From a virus, in the IMG/VR virus record IMGVR_UViG_3300034374_006526, positions 1-38,540 of that record: a stretch of 38,540 nucleotides of DNA. The stretch is one strand, 5' to 3'. Below, piece after piece: positions 14,094 through 22,800 of the stretch; positions within the stretch are counted from its first letter, which is position 1, and each line of letters opens with the position of its first letter. Under the pieces are notes generated by a model. It was not told the DNA's origin. It saw nothing but the letters and a program-made list of their open reading frames with translations, and ran no database searches. A program made the translations under genes and the position numbers.

Positions 14094-15881
14094 ATGAAAA
14101 ATTTAAATGAAGAAATAAAAAGAATGAAATCATTATTCGATGAGAGTCGTTTATATGGTAACTTAAATGAATCTACAGGTGGTAGGTTTGGTTGGTTAGA
14201 TGATTTATTTAGTGTAATAGATGACGCCCATGCAAGTAAGGGTATGAAAAAATGGAGTGAATTTTCTATGACATATAAAAATGCGGATGAATTTTTAAAT
14301 TTAGTTAAAAGAAATCCCGATTACGTAAAATTAATTGACGAAGACTTTCCTACATATATTGGTAAACTAATAGATGAAATAGCTACTACAGGTTCTGTAA
14401 CCAAAAGAACTACAGATTTATTATCTGATGGTTATATGAAATCTATTTTGGATACATTTAGAAAAAATGGTGCAGATATTACAATGGATATTAACTACAA
14501 CGGTATTAATAAAAGCATAAGTCAGCACATACAAGACGCTTGGTCAACTAGCACTCAAAAACAAATGATAGATGACCTTCAAACACAAATATTAAAAAGG
14601 ATTGAGAGTGAAGCCACTTGGCACCCAGATGTTAATGTAGAAGAAATTTTTAGTGACATTAGGAGTCAATATGGTGATGAAATAAAATTATTAAAAACAT
14701 CTGATACGTCAGATGATGTAATAACTAAAACTATTAATACTATTAACGGCATAAAATTGTCTAAAAATATAGACTATGCAAAAGTTATGAAAAAGATGGC
14801 AGATGATGCCGCAAGGATTGGTGCGAAAGAAGATATTGGTAAATTACACGCCGAATACGTAAGTATGGTTAGAGATTTAAAACGGAGGTATGCGACTAAA
14901 TTAAATAAAATTATTGGTGGTGATATAAACCCTAAAAAGGCTATATTTACACCAGATAACCCTATTGTTAGTAGATTGGCAAAAATAAAGGCTTGGGAAA
15001 ACACTAAATTAAGTGAAGATAGAATTATCAGATTATTAGGTGATTTTGATGACGATAGAATAATACCACTTTTAAATACAGAAGGTTTATCGGATTTATT
15101 TCTTTTAGGACAAGGTAAAACTTTACATGCTTTTATTAAAAAGTGGTCTGCAGGTGGTAAACTACTGAAAGATACCAAAATCAGATATAAGCTTTTTATA
15201 TATGGATACTCAATTGCCCAAAATTATCTGATTTTTTACGTACTTACGGATCTTTGGAAGATTATATGGAATAATATCCCATTTTTAGGTGGATTATCCC
15301 CAACTGAAAAACTATATGAAAATCAGGAAACTTACATTTTTAATTTTGGGGGTATGTTAAGTTCTGAGTGTTATGAATTAAAAGGATATGAAGACGGTAC
15401 TTCTGAAAAAAGTATAGAAACTAAATCTGGTGTCTATAAAGAAAAAAATGAGTATATACTATGGGTTAAAAAACAAAGAAGACAAAATGGAGATGAATGG
15501 TTTCCTGAAAACTTTTGTGAATATTTTATATGTAAAGATGGAAAACCTGTTAGTGTTAGTTGTGCGAAATATTCACCTTTGGTGGGGGAAGAAGGTACAT
15601 TAGGTGATAAATATGAAACAATTGATAATATTGGTAATAGCATTGAAGAAATTAAGGACTATGTTTCAGATTCATTAATTAATAATAAAATTCCAGATCA
15701 GTTTGACAATATTATGGACAGTGTAAAAGTTAAGTATGATAATCAAAAAGAAAACTTTATTGATTCTGAATTTTTTAAAAAATTAACCCCAGAACAACAA
15801 AAAAAATTGTTAGAAGCTTTAGATGAAGAAATAGAAGAAACTGCAAATACTATGACGTCAGAAGAAGCAGGTATGGACTAG
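14094..15881 (+). CDS. Accessory protein with RLYGN-type tag and one or two membrane segments
   Basis: A 595-residue protein. Residues 3-26 are the tag module (NLNEEIKRMKSLF, then SRLYGNLNE), ending L24-N-E26. Residues 40-360 are largely helical with alternating charged and hydrophobic positions. Around 363-400 lies a hydrophobic stretch (KLFIYGYSIAQNYLIFYVL, then IIWNNIPFLGG) that should span a membrane once or form a hairpin. The C-terminal part contains paired Cys (SSECYELKGY, ENFCEYFICKDG and VSCAKYS) and a terminal acidic helix with a T-P-E-Q-Q-K-K-L-L-E-A-L motif. No family is recognised. Like the 814-residue protein it joins a tag, long helices, a membrane stretch and a Cys-rich tail, so the two may act together, for example in a channel for DNA entry. 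Confidence 0.65.
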   Translation: MKNLNEEIKRMKSLFDESRLYGNLNESTGGRFGWLDDLFSVIDDAHASKGMKKWSEFSMTYKNADEFLNLVKRNPDYVKLIDEDFPTYIGKLIDEIATTGSVTKRTTDLLSDGYMKSILDTFRKNGADITMDINYNGINKSISQHIQDAWSTSTQKQMIDDLQTQILKRIESEATWHPDVNVEEIFSDIRSQYGDEIKLLKTSDTSDDVITKTINTINGIKLSKNIDYAKVMKKMADDAARIGAKEDIGKLHAEYVSMVRDLKRRYATKLNKIIGGDINPKKAIFTPDNPIVSRLAKIKAWENTKLSEDRIIRLLGDFDDDRIIPLLNTEGLSDLFLLGQGKTLHAFIKKWSAGGKLLKDTKIRYKLFIYGYSIAQNYLIFYVLTDLWKIIWNNIPFLGGLSPTEKLYENQETYIFNFGGMLSSECYELKGYEDGTSEKSIETKSGVYKEKNEYILWVKKQRRQNGDEWFPENFCEYFICKDGKPVSVSCAKYSPLVGEEGTLGDKYETIDNIGNSIEEIKDYVSDSLINNKIPDQFDNIMDSVKVKYDNQKENFIDSEFFKKLTPEQQKKLLEALDEEIEETANTMTSEEAGMD

Positions 15882-15918
15882 TAATGTTAGTTTTATTTAC
15901 AAAAAAAATATTTTAACT

Positions 15919-15926
15919 ATATTTAT
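15919..15926 (+). promoter_or_regulatory. Candidate late promoter (ATATTTAT) of the gp26-like gene
   Basis: ATATTTAT lies 17 bases before the ATG of the gp26-like gene, in the short gap after the last tagged protein. Confidence 0.5.
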
Positions 15927-15943
15927 TATAAAAGTTTTATATT

Positions 15944-16714
15944 ATGGAAAATACAATGGATCCAAATTTCGTACCTGATGAATATAAGGTACCTTATGAT
16001 GTTATAGAATTACCCTCACAGGGTTTATTATACCCCAATAAGAAAAGTAGTGTTAAAATAGAATATTTAACCGCTATGGATGAAAATGTTTTATCTTCAC
16101 CAAATATATTAGGCACAGGTAAAGTATTAGATGTTTTAATAGAAAGGAAAGTAAAAGATTTGGGGTTCCCTGTTGATGAATTATTAGAGGGAGATAGACT
16201 AGCAATCATAGTATTTTTAAGAACAACTGCTTTCGGTGTAGAATATAAACAGGCAGTATTAAACAGTAAAAACGAAGTAGTTGAGGGTACTATAGATTTA
16301 TCTAAACTTGAACAAAAAAAATTAATTATAAAACCAGATGAGAAAAACGAGTTTGACTTTGTTTTACCACAAAGTAAAAAAAACATAAAGTTTAGGTTTT
16401 TAAATTCTAAAGATGAAAAAGATATTTTAGAAAAAGATGAATTTACTAAGAAAAAATTCAATACTGAAGTTTCATTTTACAGTACTTTAAAATTGGGTAA
16501 AATGATTATGGAAATTGATGGGAATAGAGATAAAATGGCAATAACTAATTTTATCGAAAAAAAGATGACTATTATGGATAGTAGAAAATTAAATAAATAT
16601 ATTTCTGATAATGAACCAGGATTAAAATTTGAAACAATTGCGCGGACTGAGGGGGAGGAGTCCGTAAATTGCTTTCTTAGACTGGGAAAATCTTTTTTCT
16701 GGCCTGAATTCTAA
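15944..16714 (+). CDS. Baseplate/tail-assembly protein (T4 gp26-like), zero-frame product
   Basis: A 256-residue protein. Its start (PYDVIELPSQGLLYPNKKSS, then a K-I-E-Y-L-T-A-M-D-E-N segment) matches the opening of T4-type gp26 baseplate proteins, which run from 'ELPSKGLLYP' to a 'LTAKEE'-like block. The mid-region motif E-G-D-R-L-A-I-I-V-F-L-R-T-T-A-F-G-V-E-Y is the other hallmark. The rest is mixed, with a helical segment around 175-230. In this class of tail clusters the protein before the tape measure helps build the hub and the tail length machinery. The last 13 codons overlap a +1-frame open stretch that continues for 46 codons, so this is likely the shorter of two products. It begins behind a candidate late promoter. 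Confidence 0.75.
   Translation: MENTMDPNFVPDEYKVPYDVIELPSQGLLYPNKKSSVKIEYLTAMDENVLSSPNILGTGKVLDVLIERKVKDLGFPVDELLEGDRLAIIVFLRTTAFGVEYKQAVLNSKNEVVEGTIDLSKLEQKKLIIKPDEKNEFDFVLPQSKKNIKFRFLNSKDEKDILEKDEFTKKKFNTEVSFYSTLKLGKMIMEIDGNRDKMAITNFIEKKMTIMDSRKLNKYISDNEPGLKFETIARTEGEESVNCFLRLGKSFFWPEF
16643..16664 (+). promoter_or_regulatory. G-rich stem-loop, candidate frameshift stimulator
   Basis: CGGACT (16643-16648) pairs with AGTCCG (16659-16664). The loop includes GAGGGGGAGG, a strong Shine-Dalgarno-like run in a genome that otherwise avoids G. The codons used are GAG GGG GAG GAG, where the phage normally prefers GAA and GGA. It lies 8 bases before the TGC TTT CTT stretch at 16673. Confidence 0.5.
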
Positions 16715-16847
16715 TTATATATCATCAATAATAAAAGAAGTTTTTCATTTAGTTAAATATGGTAATTTCACATATAGTGACATTATGATTATGCCTACAT
16801 ATATGAGAAGAAACTTCCTATCACAACTTTATCCTGATAACGAATAG
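16668..16847 (+). CDS. +1-frame extension of the gp26-like gene (candidate programmed frameshift)
   Basis: A 59-codon reading frame, open from just after a TAA at 16665 to a TAG at 16845, in the +1 frame relative to the gp26-like gene. It encodes LDWENLFSGLNSN, SIIKEVFHLVKYGNF and DIMIMPTYMRRNFLSQL. A helix, then 'L-V-x-Y-G-x-F-x-Y', then 'M-P-x-Y-x-R-R-x-F' is the pattern of tail-assembly chaperone C-termini. The frame has no ATG before position 16785, so independent translation would lose most of the domain. Possible slip sites are TTT C at 16673-16676, where tRNA-Phe can re-pair by +1, and the T run at 16693-16698. Either gives a fused product of about 300 residues. The gene lies directly before the tape-measure region, where frameshifted G/GT-type genes are usual. 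Confidence 0.6.
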   Translation: MAFLDWENLFSGLNSNYISSIIKEVFHLVKYGNFTYSDIMIMPTYMRRNFLSQLYPDNE

Positions 16848-16866
16848 AATTTTTTTATTTTTCTAA

Positions 16867-16874
16867 ATATTTAT
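16867..16874 (+). promoter_or_regulatory. Candidate late promoter (ATATTTAT)
   Basis: ATATTTAT lies 16 bases before the ATG of the 234-residue protein and just after the frameshift-product stop. Confidence 0.5.
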
Positions 16875-16890
16875 TAATAAAACTAATGTA

Positions 16891-17595
16891 ATGAATATAA
16901 ATGAGCATAATAAACTAATTGATGAAATTATAAGTGAGATAGATTATATTTTAGAAAATAAAAGTAAAAAACCAATTAATGAGTTTATTGGTTTAATTAA
17001 GACAGGTGTACAACTATTTGGACCCAAAATAGTTAATTCTATTTTGGATGCTGGTGGTACAGAATTTTTAAAACAAAAAATTAAAAACAGTATTTCATTA
17101 AAAAATATTAATGTATCTAGAGAAATTAATGACTTATTAAACACTAGACCTTCAGTTGTTGATGTAGACTCTGAGGTTGAAAAACAAAAAAGAATATATC
17201 AAGATATTATAAATAAAACATCTGGTAATTTTTCAGATGAGTATGATAGTAGTGACACATATAGTGATATAGAATATGGGTACAGTGAAATTAAGATAAG
17301 ATTTAAAGACGATTTTAAATTGGAATTAGTTGCAGATGTTAATAAAAAATATGATTTAAATTATAAATATGGACAAAGAGATAAATTTAATGTATTGACT
17401 ACTAAAAAAACTTCTCAAGGGTACATACTCAACTTAGATAATAATGACTTACAAAGAAATGTTAGTTTGTTATTATATATAGACAATTTTAAAACTTCTG
17501 GTCAATTAAGGTGTAGTTTACAATTAACATACAGAAATGGTGCATATAATGGAAATAGAGTTTCTGGTGATATAGAAATATTAAGTTTAAGATAA
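16891..17595 (+). CDS. Unknown tail-cluster protein with helical start
   Basis: A 234-residue protein between the gp26-like gene and the tape measure. Residues 1-30 form an acidic amphipathic helix (NKLIDEIISEIDYILENK). The following K-P-I29-N-E31-F also meets the (I/L)-x-E rule, although this N-terminus belongs to neither tag family. Residues 34-60 are mildly hydrophobic (IGLIKTGVQLFGPKIVNSIL). The C-terminal half is a beta-rich domain (YSEIKIRFKDDFKLELVAD, then LLLYIDN, then RCSLQLTYRNG). No family is recognised. Its place suggests a tail-completion or chaperone function, or a further member of the putative packaged set. It has a candidate late promoter of its own. Confidence 0.6.
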   Translation: MNINEHNKLIDEIISEIDYILENKSKKPINEFIGLIKTGVQLFGPKIVNSILDAGGTEFLKQKIKNSISLKNINVSREINDLLNTRPSVVDVDSEVEKQKRIYQDIINKTSGNFSDEYDSSDTYSDIEYGYSEIKIRFKDDFKLELVADVNKKYDLNYKYGQRDKFNVLTTKKTSQGYILNLDNNDLQRNVSLLLYIDNFKTSGQLRCSLQLTYRNGAYNGNRVSGDIEILSLR

Positions 17596-17613
17596 AAATT
17601 ATAAAATAATAGT

Positions 17614-19677
17614 ATGTCAGTACAAGATGCAATAGATATTCTTTATGGTACAAAAACAGGTGATAAAGATGATGCTAGAAAGACACTAGAAAATTATGTT
17701 TTAAAATCTACAGAAGATCTTGAAGACGCACAAAAAAGAGTAAATCAACAATATAAGAAATCTAGTGACTTATCTAAATCAATTTTAGGTGATTGGGAAA
17801 ATACAAACAATGTACTTAAATATGTCGCAAATCAACAATATTCTGTTTTAATAGATTCAGTTGCTTGGTTAAAAAATACTAAAGAACAATATATTTATGC
17901 AGAAGGTATTGCTAAAGAATATAAAAAATTAGGTAGAGATATAGGTTTAGGTGCTGCACAATCAAAAGCACTAGCAGACAGTTTTAAAGAATCATTACCC
18001 GCCTTTGCTAAGTTAGGTTTAGACGCTGATGATTTATCGTCAACATTAGAGTCAATTTCAGATAGTAGTGGTAGATTTAAAGGGTTTTTCCCCAAAGAAG
18101 ATACCGAAAAAATGGCACAGATGATAGCAGGTTTAGGTATGTCATCTGAATCCGTAGGTGAATTAACTGATAGATTTGATTTAATGGGTGTTAGTGTTGC
18201 TAGAATGTATGAAGGTATTTCGGAAGTATATGGGGACTCACAAGCTTTAGGTTTAAACGCAAAAAAGGTTACTGATGTATTAGAAAGAAATTTTGCTTCG
18301 ATGCAAAGAATGTCATTTAAAGGTGGGGTTAAAGCAATGACTGAAATGGCTAAATTAGCGGTAGATATGAGAATGGATGTTGCTGATATGTTAGGTATGG
18401 CAGATAAATTCTATAATCCTGAAGCTGCGATAGAAGCGGCAGCAGAACTACAATTAATGGGTGGAGATATTGCAAAGGCATTTGGTGACCCTTTTGAGGT
18501 TATGTATATGGCTAGAAATAAACCAGAGGAATTAGCTAAAAAACTCGAAGAGATGACTCAAAATATGACAGTATTTAATGAGGAAACTGGCGAATACACT
18601 TTACCTGCAGAGGCTAAACAACAATTAACATTTATGGCAGATAAATTAGGTTTATCAAAAGACAATGTAATTGATATGGCTTACCAAACGTCAAAACTTA
18701 AAGATATAAAATCTGCTTTTGATGGAACTAGTATGTTTAGTGAAGAAGAACAATCTGCAATTGCATCTATGGCTAAATTTAATACGAATACAGGTAAATG
18801 GCAAGTTGAATTTGGTGGAGAAAAAATTGAGCTAGATGATAGTGGTGCTTTAAGATCCGCAGTAGAAAATGGTATGTTAACTACACAACCTGATGAAGAC
18901 CCTATTAAACAAACTGCACATGCAACTCTTACAACTTCTGAAATCGCAAAAAACACATTAGAAGAAATAAAAGCACAAACTATAGCAACGGTAGACTTAT
19001 ATAAAACTTTAGAGGCTGGTTTAGTTAAACCACAAAATGAATTAACTACATTATTAACTGATTTAGTTAGTAATACTGGTGATTTGTTAAAAGATGAAGA
19101 TGTTGTTGGTAGTGCCATTGCAGATTTTATGAAAAATCCTGAAGTAAAAGCAAAAGAACTAGGTGATGAAATTGCAACTCAAATTAATTATTTAAACAAT
19201 AATATAAACGCCTTATTTAGTGGAGATGAAACATTACTAAGTTTATTAACAACACAATTTCAGTTATTAAATAATAATTTAACTTCAATCGCAAAGGGAG
19301 GTACTTCAATACCAACACCAGACGGTATTATGACACCTGGTGGAAATAGTTTAGTTAGGATGCCTAAAGGTACTATGTCTGCGGTAATTGAACCAGATGT
19401 TAATGACTACGCTTTTTTCATACAAAAAGATAAAGTTACTAAAGGTGGTGATAAAACAACTACAACTAATAATAATACCAATCAAACTACAACTCAAAAC
19501 GTTAATTTTAACGCCACTATTAAATTAGAGTCTAATAATCCTTCTTTAGATTTATCAGGTATGGAAGATACAATATCAAAAACTGTGTCTAATATGTTCT
19601 TAAACGCTAAAGGATCAATTGACGGAAATAATACTTCAAAAAGTAACCGAACTATGGTTAGTGGAGGAGTATTATAA
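17614..19677 (+). CDS. Tail tape measure protein (T4 gp29-like position)
   Basis: A 687-residue, mostly helical protein. It contains long heptad-like stretches (about 15-110) and a conserved helical core (QSKALADSFKESLPAFAKLG, MIAGLGMSSESVGELTDRFD, then MQRMSFKGGVKAMTEMAKLA). These resemble the central segment of phage tape measures in T4-like marine phages. An Ala/Met-rich stretch follows at about 240-300. The C-terminal 100 residues are Asn/Thr-rich with a terminal strand-helix (NFNATIKLESNNPSLDLSG). With about 1.5 angstrom per residue a tail near 100 nm would result, close to T4. T4 gp29 has 590 residues. The place after the gp26-like gene and before baseplate genes supports the call. No obvious transmembrane helix is seen. 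Confidence 0.75.
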   Translation: MSVQDAIDILYGTKTGDKDDARKTLENYVLKSTEDLEDAQKRVNQQYKKSSDLSKSILGDWENTNNVLKYVANQQYSVLIDSVAWLKNTKEQYIYAEGIAKEYKKLGRDIGLGAAQSKALADSFKESLPAFAKLGLDADDLSSTLESISDSSGRFKGFFPKEDTEKMAQMIAGLGMSSESVGELTDRFDLMGVSVARMYEGISEVYGDSQALGLNAKKVTDVLERNFASMQRMSFKGGVKAMTEMAKLAVDMRMDVADMLGMADKFYNPEAAIEAAAELQLMGGDIAKAFGDPFEVMYMARNKPEELAKKLEEMTQNMTVFNEETGEYTLPAEAKQQLTFMADKLGLSKDNVIDMAYQTSKLKDIKSAFDGTSMFSEEEQSAIASMAKFNTNTGKWQVEFGGEKIELDDSGALRSAVENGMLTTQPDEDPIKQTAHATLTTSEIAKNTLEEIKAQTIATVDLYKTLEAGLVKPQNELTTLLTDLVSNTGDLLKDEDVVGSAIADFMKNPEVKAKELGDEIATQINYLNNNINALFSGDETLLSLLTTQFQLLNNNLTSIAKGGTSIPTPDGIMTPGGNSLVRMPKGTMSAVIEPDVNDYAFFIQKDKVTKGGDKTTTTNNNTNQTTTQNVNFNATIKLESNNPSLDLSGMEDTISKTVSNMFLNAKGSIDGNNTSKSNRTMVSGGVL

Positions 19678-19816
19678 ATTTTTTTCATTCAACTATTGAC
19701 TTTTCAATAAAAATTTACTATTATTACTGTGACCAGAATTATACAAGAATATTAATATTTAAAAATAATTCAAGTATAATAAATATAATTTAATTTTCCT
19801 GAATTTTATTGATGTA

Positions 19817-19824
19817 ATATTTAT
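19817..19824 (+). promoter_or_regulatory. Candidate late promoter (ATATTTAT) of the baseplate operon
   Basis: ATATTTAT lies 20 bases before the ATG of the 1178-residue baseplate protein, in a 167-base gap that otherwise holds only AT-rich sequence and a weak TATTGA/TCAATA hairpin at 19694-19709. The three following baseplate genes have gaps of only 5 and 11 bases and probably share this promoter. Confidence 0.5.
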
Positions 19825-19844
19825 ATAATAAGAAATTATTATAT

Positions 19845-22800
19845 ATGGCAGGAATATTAGATCATCAAGGAATATTTTATCAACAAGGAGTATTATCAAC
19901 ACAACAATTTAGAGATAGTATTCTGGGTAGAAATTTACCACCACCCGTTAATGAAACTTTAACCCAATCAGGTTTAGTTTCTAAATTGGATGATATTGGT
20001 AGAGTTATTAATGTACCAATATTTGGAACAGGTGATGAGAATATTCCTATACATTATGATGAAGATAAGAAAATGTTTCCTTTAGGAACTTTTTTTAGAA
20101 CAACTCAAAACGTTAATTTAAATCCATATTCACCACAAAATGATGAGTATGTTACATATAATTTAACAATTCCACCAACCTTACCAAAACCTGTTCCCGA
20201 AGAATTTGGGGAAAGAGAAAGAAAACCGTATCCAACATCCTATTCTTCTGATAGATTTGGATTGATACCTAATGGTGATAGTGTTGGTGTTGAACTTCCA
20301 TTTAATGTTATTGATAATTATAAAGGATTGAATTTCCAAAGTGAAACATCTTTGGGACTTGTTGGTGGTGTTGAGTTAGAAAATAGTATTATTAATAAAA
20401 TTGCACAAGTTGAGGATGAGGCGAACCCAAATACTGATAGTACAGGTTATATAACAGAACCTTTGGGTAATATAGTTGACAATTATGTAAATAAATTAAG
20501 GGGTAATCCTGTTATTTCTGATTCATTACCAAACGATGCGATAGGGTGGAATGAGTACAATAGTAGTAATAAAATACCTGGTGGTGATCCTGACGCACAA
20601 GAAGGTGTTGAACCAACAATGGGTGTAGAAATTAGAATGGGTAGTTTATTAGAAAGAACTAGTCTATCACAAGTACAATTTACTTTCGAGTTATTAAATA
20701 GAAATTCATATCGTCCATTATATAATGATAGAAGATTACAAGGTACATCTGAAGAAGGTACGAATGGAAGATATTATATTGGTTCAGAAAAAAGTACAAA
20801 TAGAGGTGCATTAATTACGAAAACTTTTGATAGTTCTGATTTTAATGGAGATGTAGACACTAGTGGTAATGGACAAAGAACTGACATAGAAGGGGTAGGA
20901 GAACCTTTCGGTGAACCAAACAAATTCTTTTGGACTACTGGTGGTGAACAAAACTTTAATGAAAAAACACTATTATATAAAACACAACAATTAGTTGATA
21001 ATAATCAAGACGGTGTTTATATTAATCAAACTAAAAAATTCTTTAAAGATAAAAAACAAAATAGATTAATTAGTAGGGGTAACGCTATTAGTGAATCATT
21101 ATTAATAGATGCGGAAGCAAATGGTAATTATTGTAGGGTATGGACTGTTAATGATAGGTATAATTACAGAAACGCAATAAGAAACACAGGTTTATTCACA
21201 TCACCAAAAGGTAATAAAGGTTTTTCTACTACAAGTATTAAAAAATCTTTAAGTGTATTAACTGACGCAGGACAACCTAAATATTATCCTACATTAGAAG
21301 ATTCGACATCCACTAAAAAGAAATTTATGTTATCTATAGAAAATTTAGCTTGGTCGGATAATTTAGCAGATTTACCTGTAAGTGAAATTGGACCTGGTGA
21401 TAAATTAACAGGTAATAAAGGTAGGATAATGTGGTTTCCACCATATGATTTGACATTTGATGAAAACACATCTGCAAATTGGAATAAAACAGATTTTATT
21501 GGTAGAAACGAACCTGTATATACTTATAATAATGTTACAAGAACGGGTTCATTAAGTTTTAAAATAGTTGTTGATCATCCTAGAGTTATTAATGGATATA
21601 GAGGGAAAAGTAATAATTTAATAGAAAGATTTTTAGCGGGATGTGTTGCACCCGATGACTTTCTTAATGCTTTAGACAATACGGTTTCACAAGGAGATAA
21701 AGATGAAATATTAAAAAAATTAAATGAGAAAAAAACTCAAAAAGTGGATAATAGTTCTGAAACTTTTAAAGAAGAAGCCAATTTAGAATATAATTGCCCT
21801 ACTGATAATTCTGAATGTAATGCATCTGACAAAGTATACGATGAAAATCAATTAAATACTATTGTTAGCAAGATACAAGGTCAATTAGATAAATTAGTAG
21901 GCACAGATAATCCTAGTATAAAGGTAACTGTTGATGGGTACTCAGGAAAAGAAGAAAAAAGAAAAGAAGGTTTAAATCTAAACCAAAAAACTAAAGAAGC
22001 TCAAAAAGATGCTGACGATAGAGCGACTGAAGTTAGAAATGAACTTAGAAATCAGTTAGGTACTAAAAATATAAAATATGTAAAAAACGGAGTGGTTAGA
22101 GATGGTACTGAAGCTTATGTAGAAATAACATATCAGAATGATTCAGAGAGTGCTAAAAGTGCGCAGGCTAAAAAAGAAGAACAAAAAAATGCTGCAGGTA
22201 CATACGACCCTGAAGATATTAAGTTAATTGATAGTATTTTAATAGATGAAAGTGCTTATTTTGATTTTATAGATGAAAACTACCCAAATTACTTTAAAAC
22301 AATATCGGAAAAAATAAAATATTTTAACCCTACATTTCATAGTATCACACCTGAAGGTTTAAATAGTAGATTAACATTCTTAAATCAATGTTTAAGACAG
22401 GGACCTAGTATATATGATAAAGGTGACGATATAAGACCACAAAACCTTTCGTTTGGTAGACCACCAATATGTATATTGAGAATAGGTGATTTTTACTATA
22501 CAAAAATTGCAATACAAAGTTTGTCTGTAAGTTACGATGCGGGAGGTGGTATTAAATATGATTTAAATCCTGAGGGTATTGGGGTACAACCTATGATTGC
22601 TACTGTACAAATGTCTATAGACTTAATTGGTGGACAATCACTAAACGGACCTATCAATAGATTACAAAATGCAGTGTCGTTTAATTATTATGCCAATACT
22701 GAAATATATGACCCTAGATCGGACACAATTAAAAATGGTAAAATAGTAGACGGTTTGAAATTGGGTGAAGTTAGGAAGGAAGGGTTAGGTGGACAAGAAG

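Noticed and set aside
19694-19709. TATTGA/TCAATA hairpin as terminator after the tape measure
   Set aside because: A 6-base AT stem without a following T tract is too weak to call.
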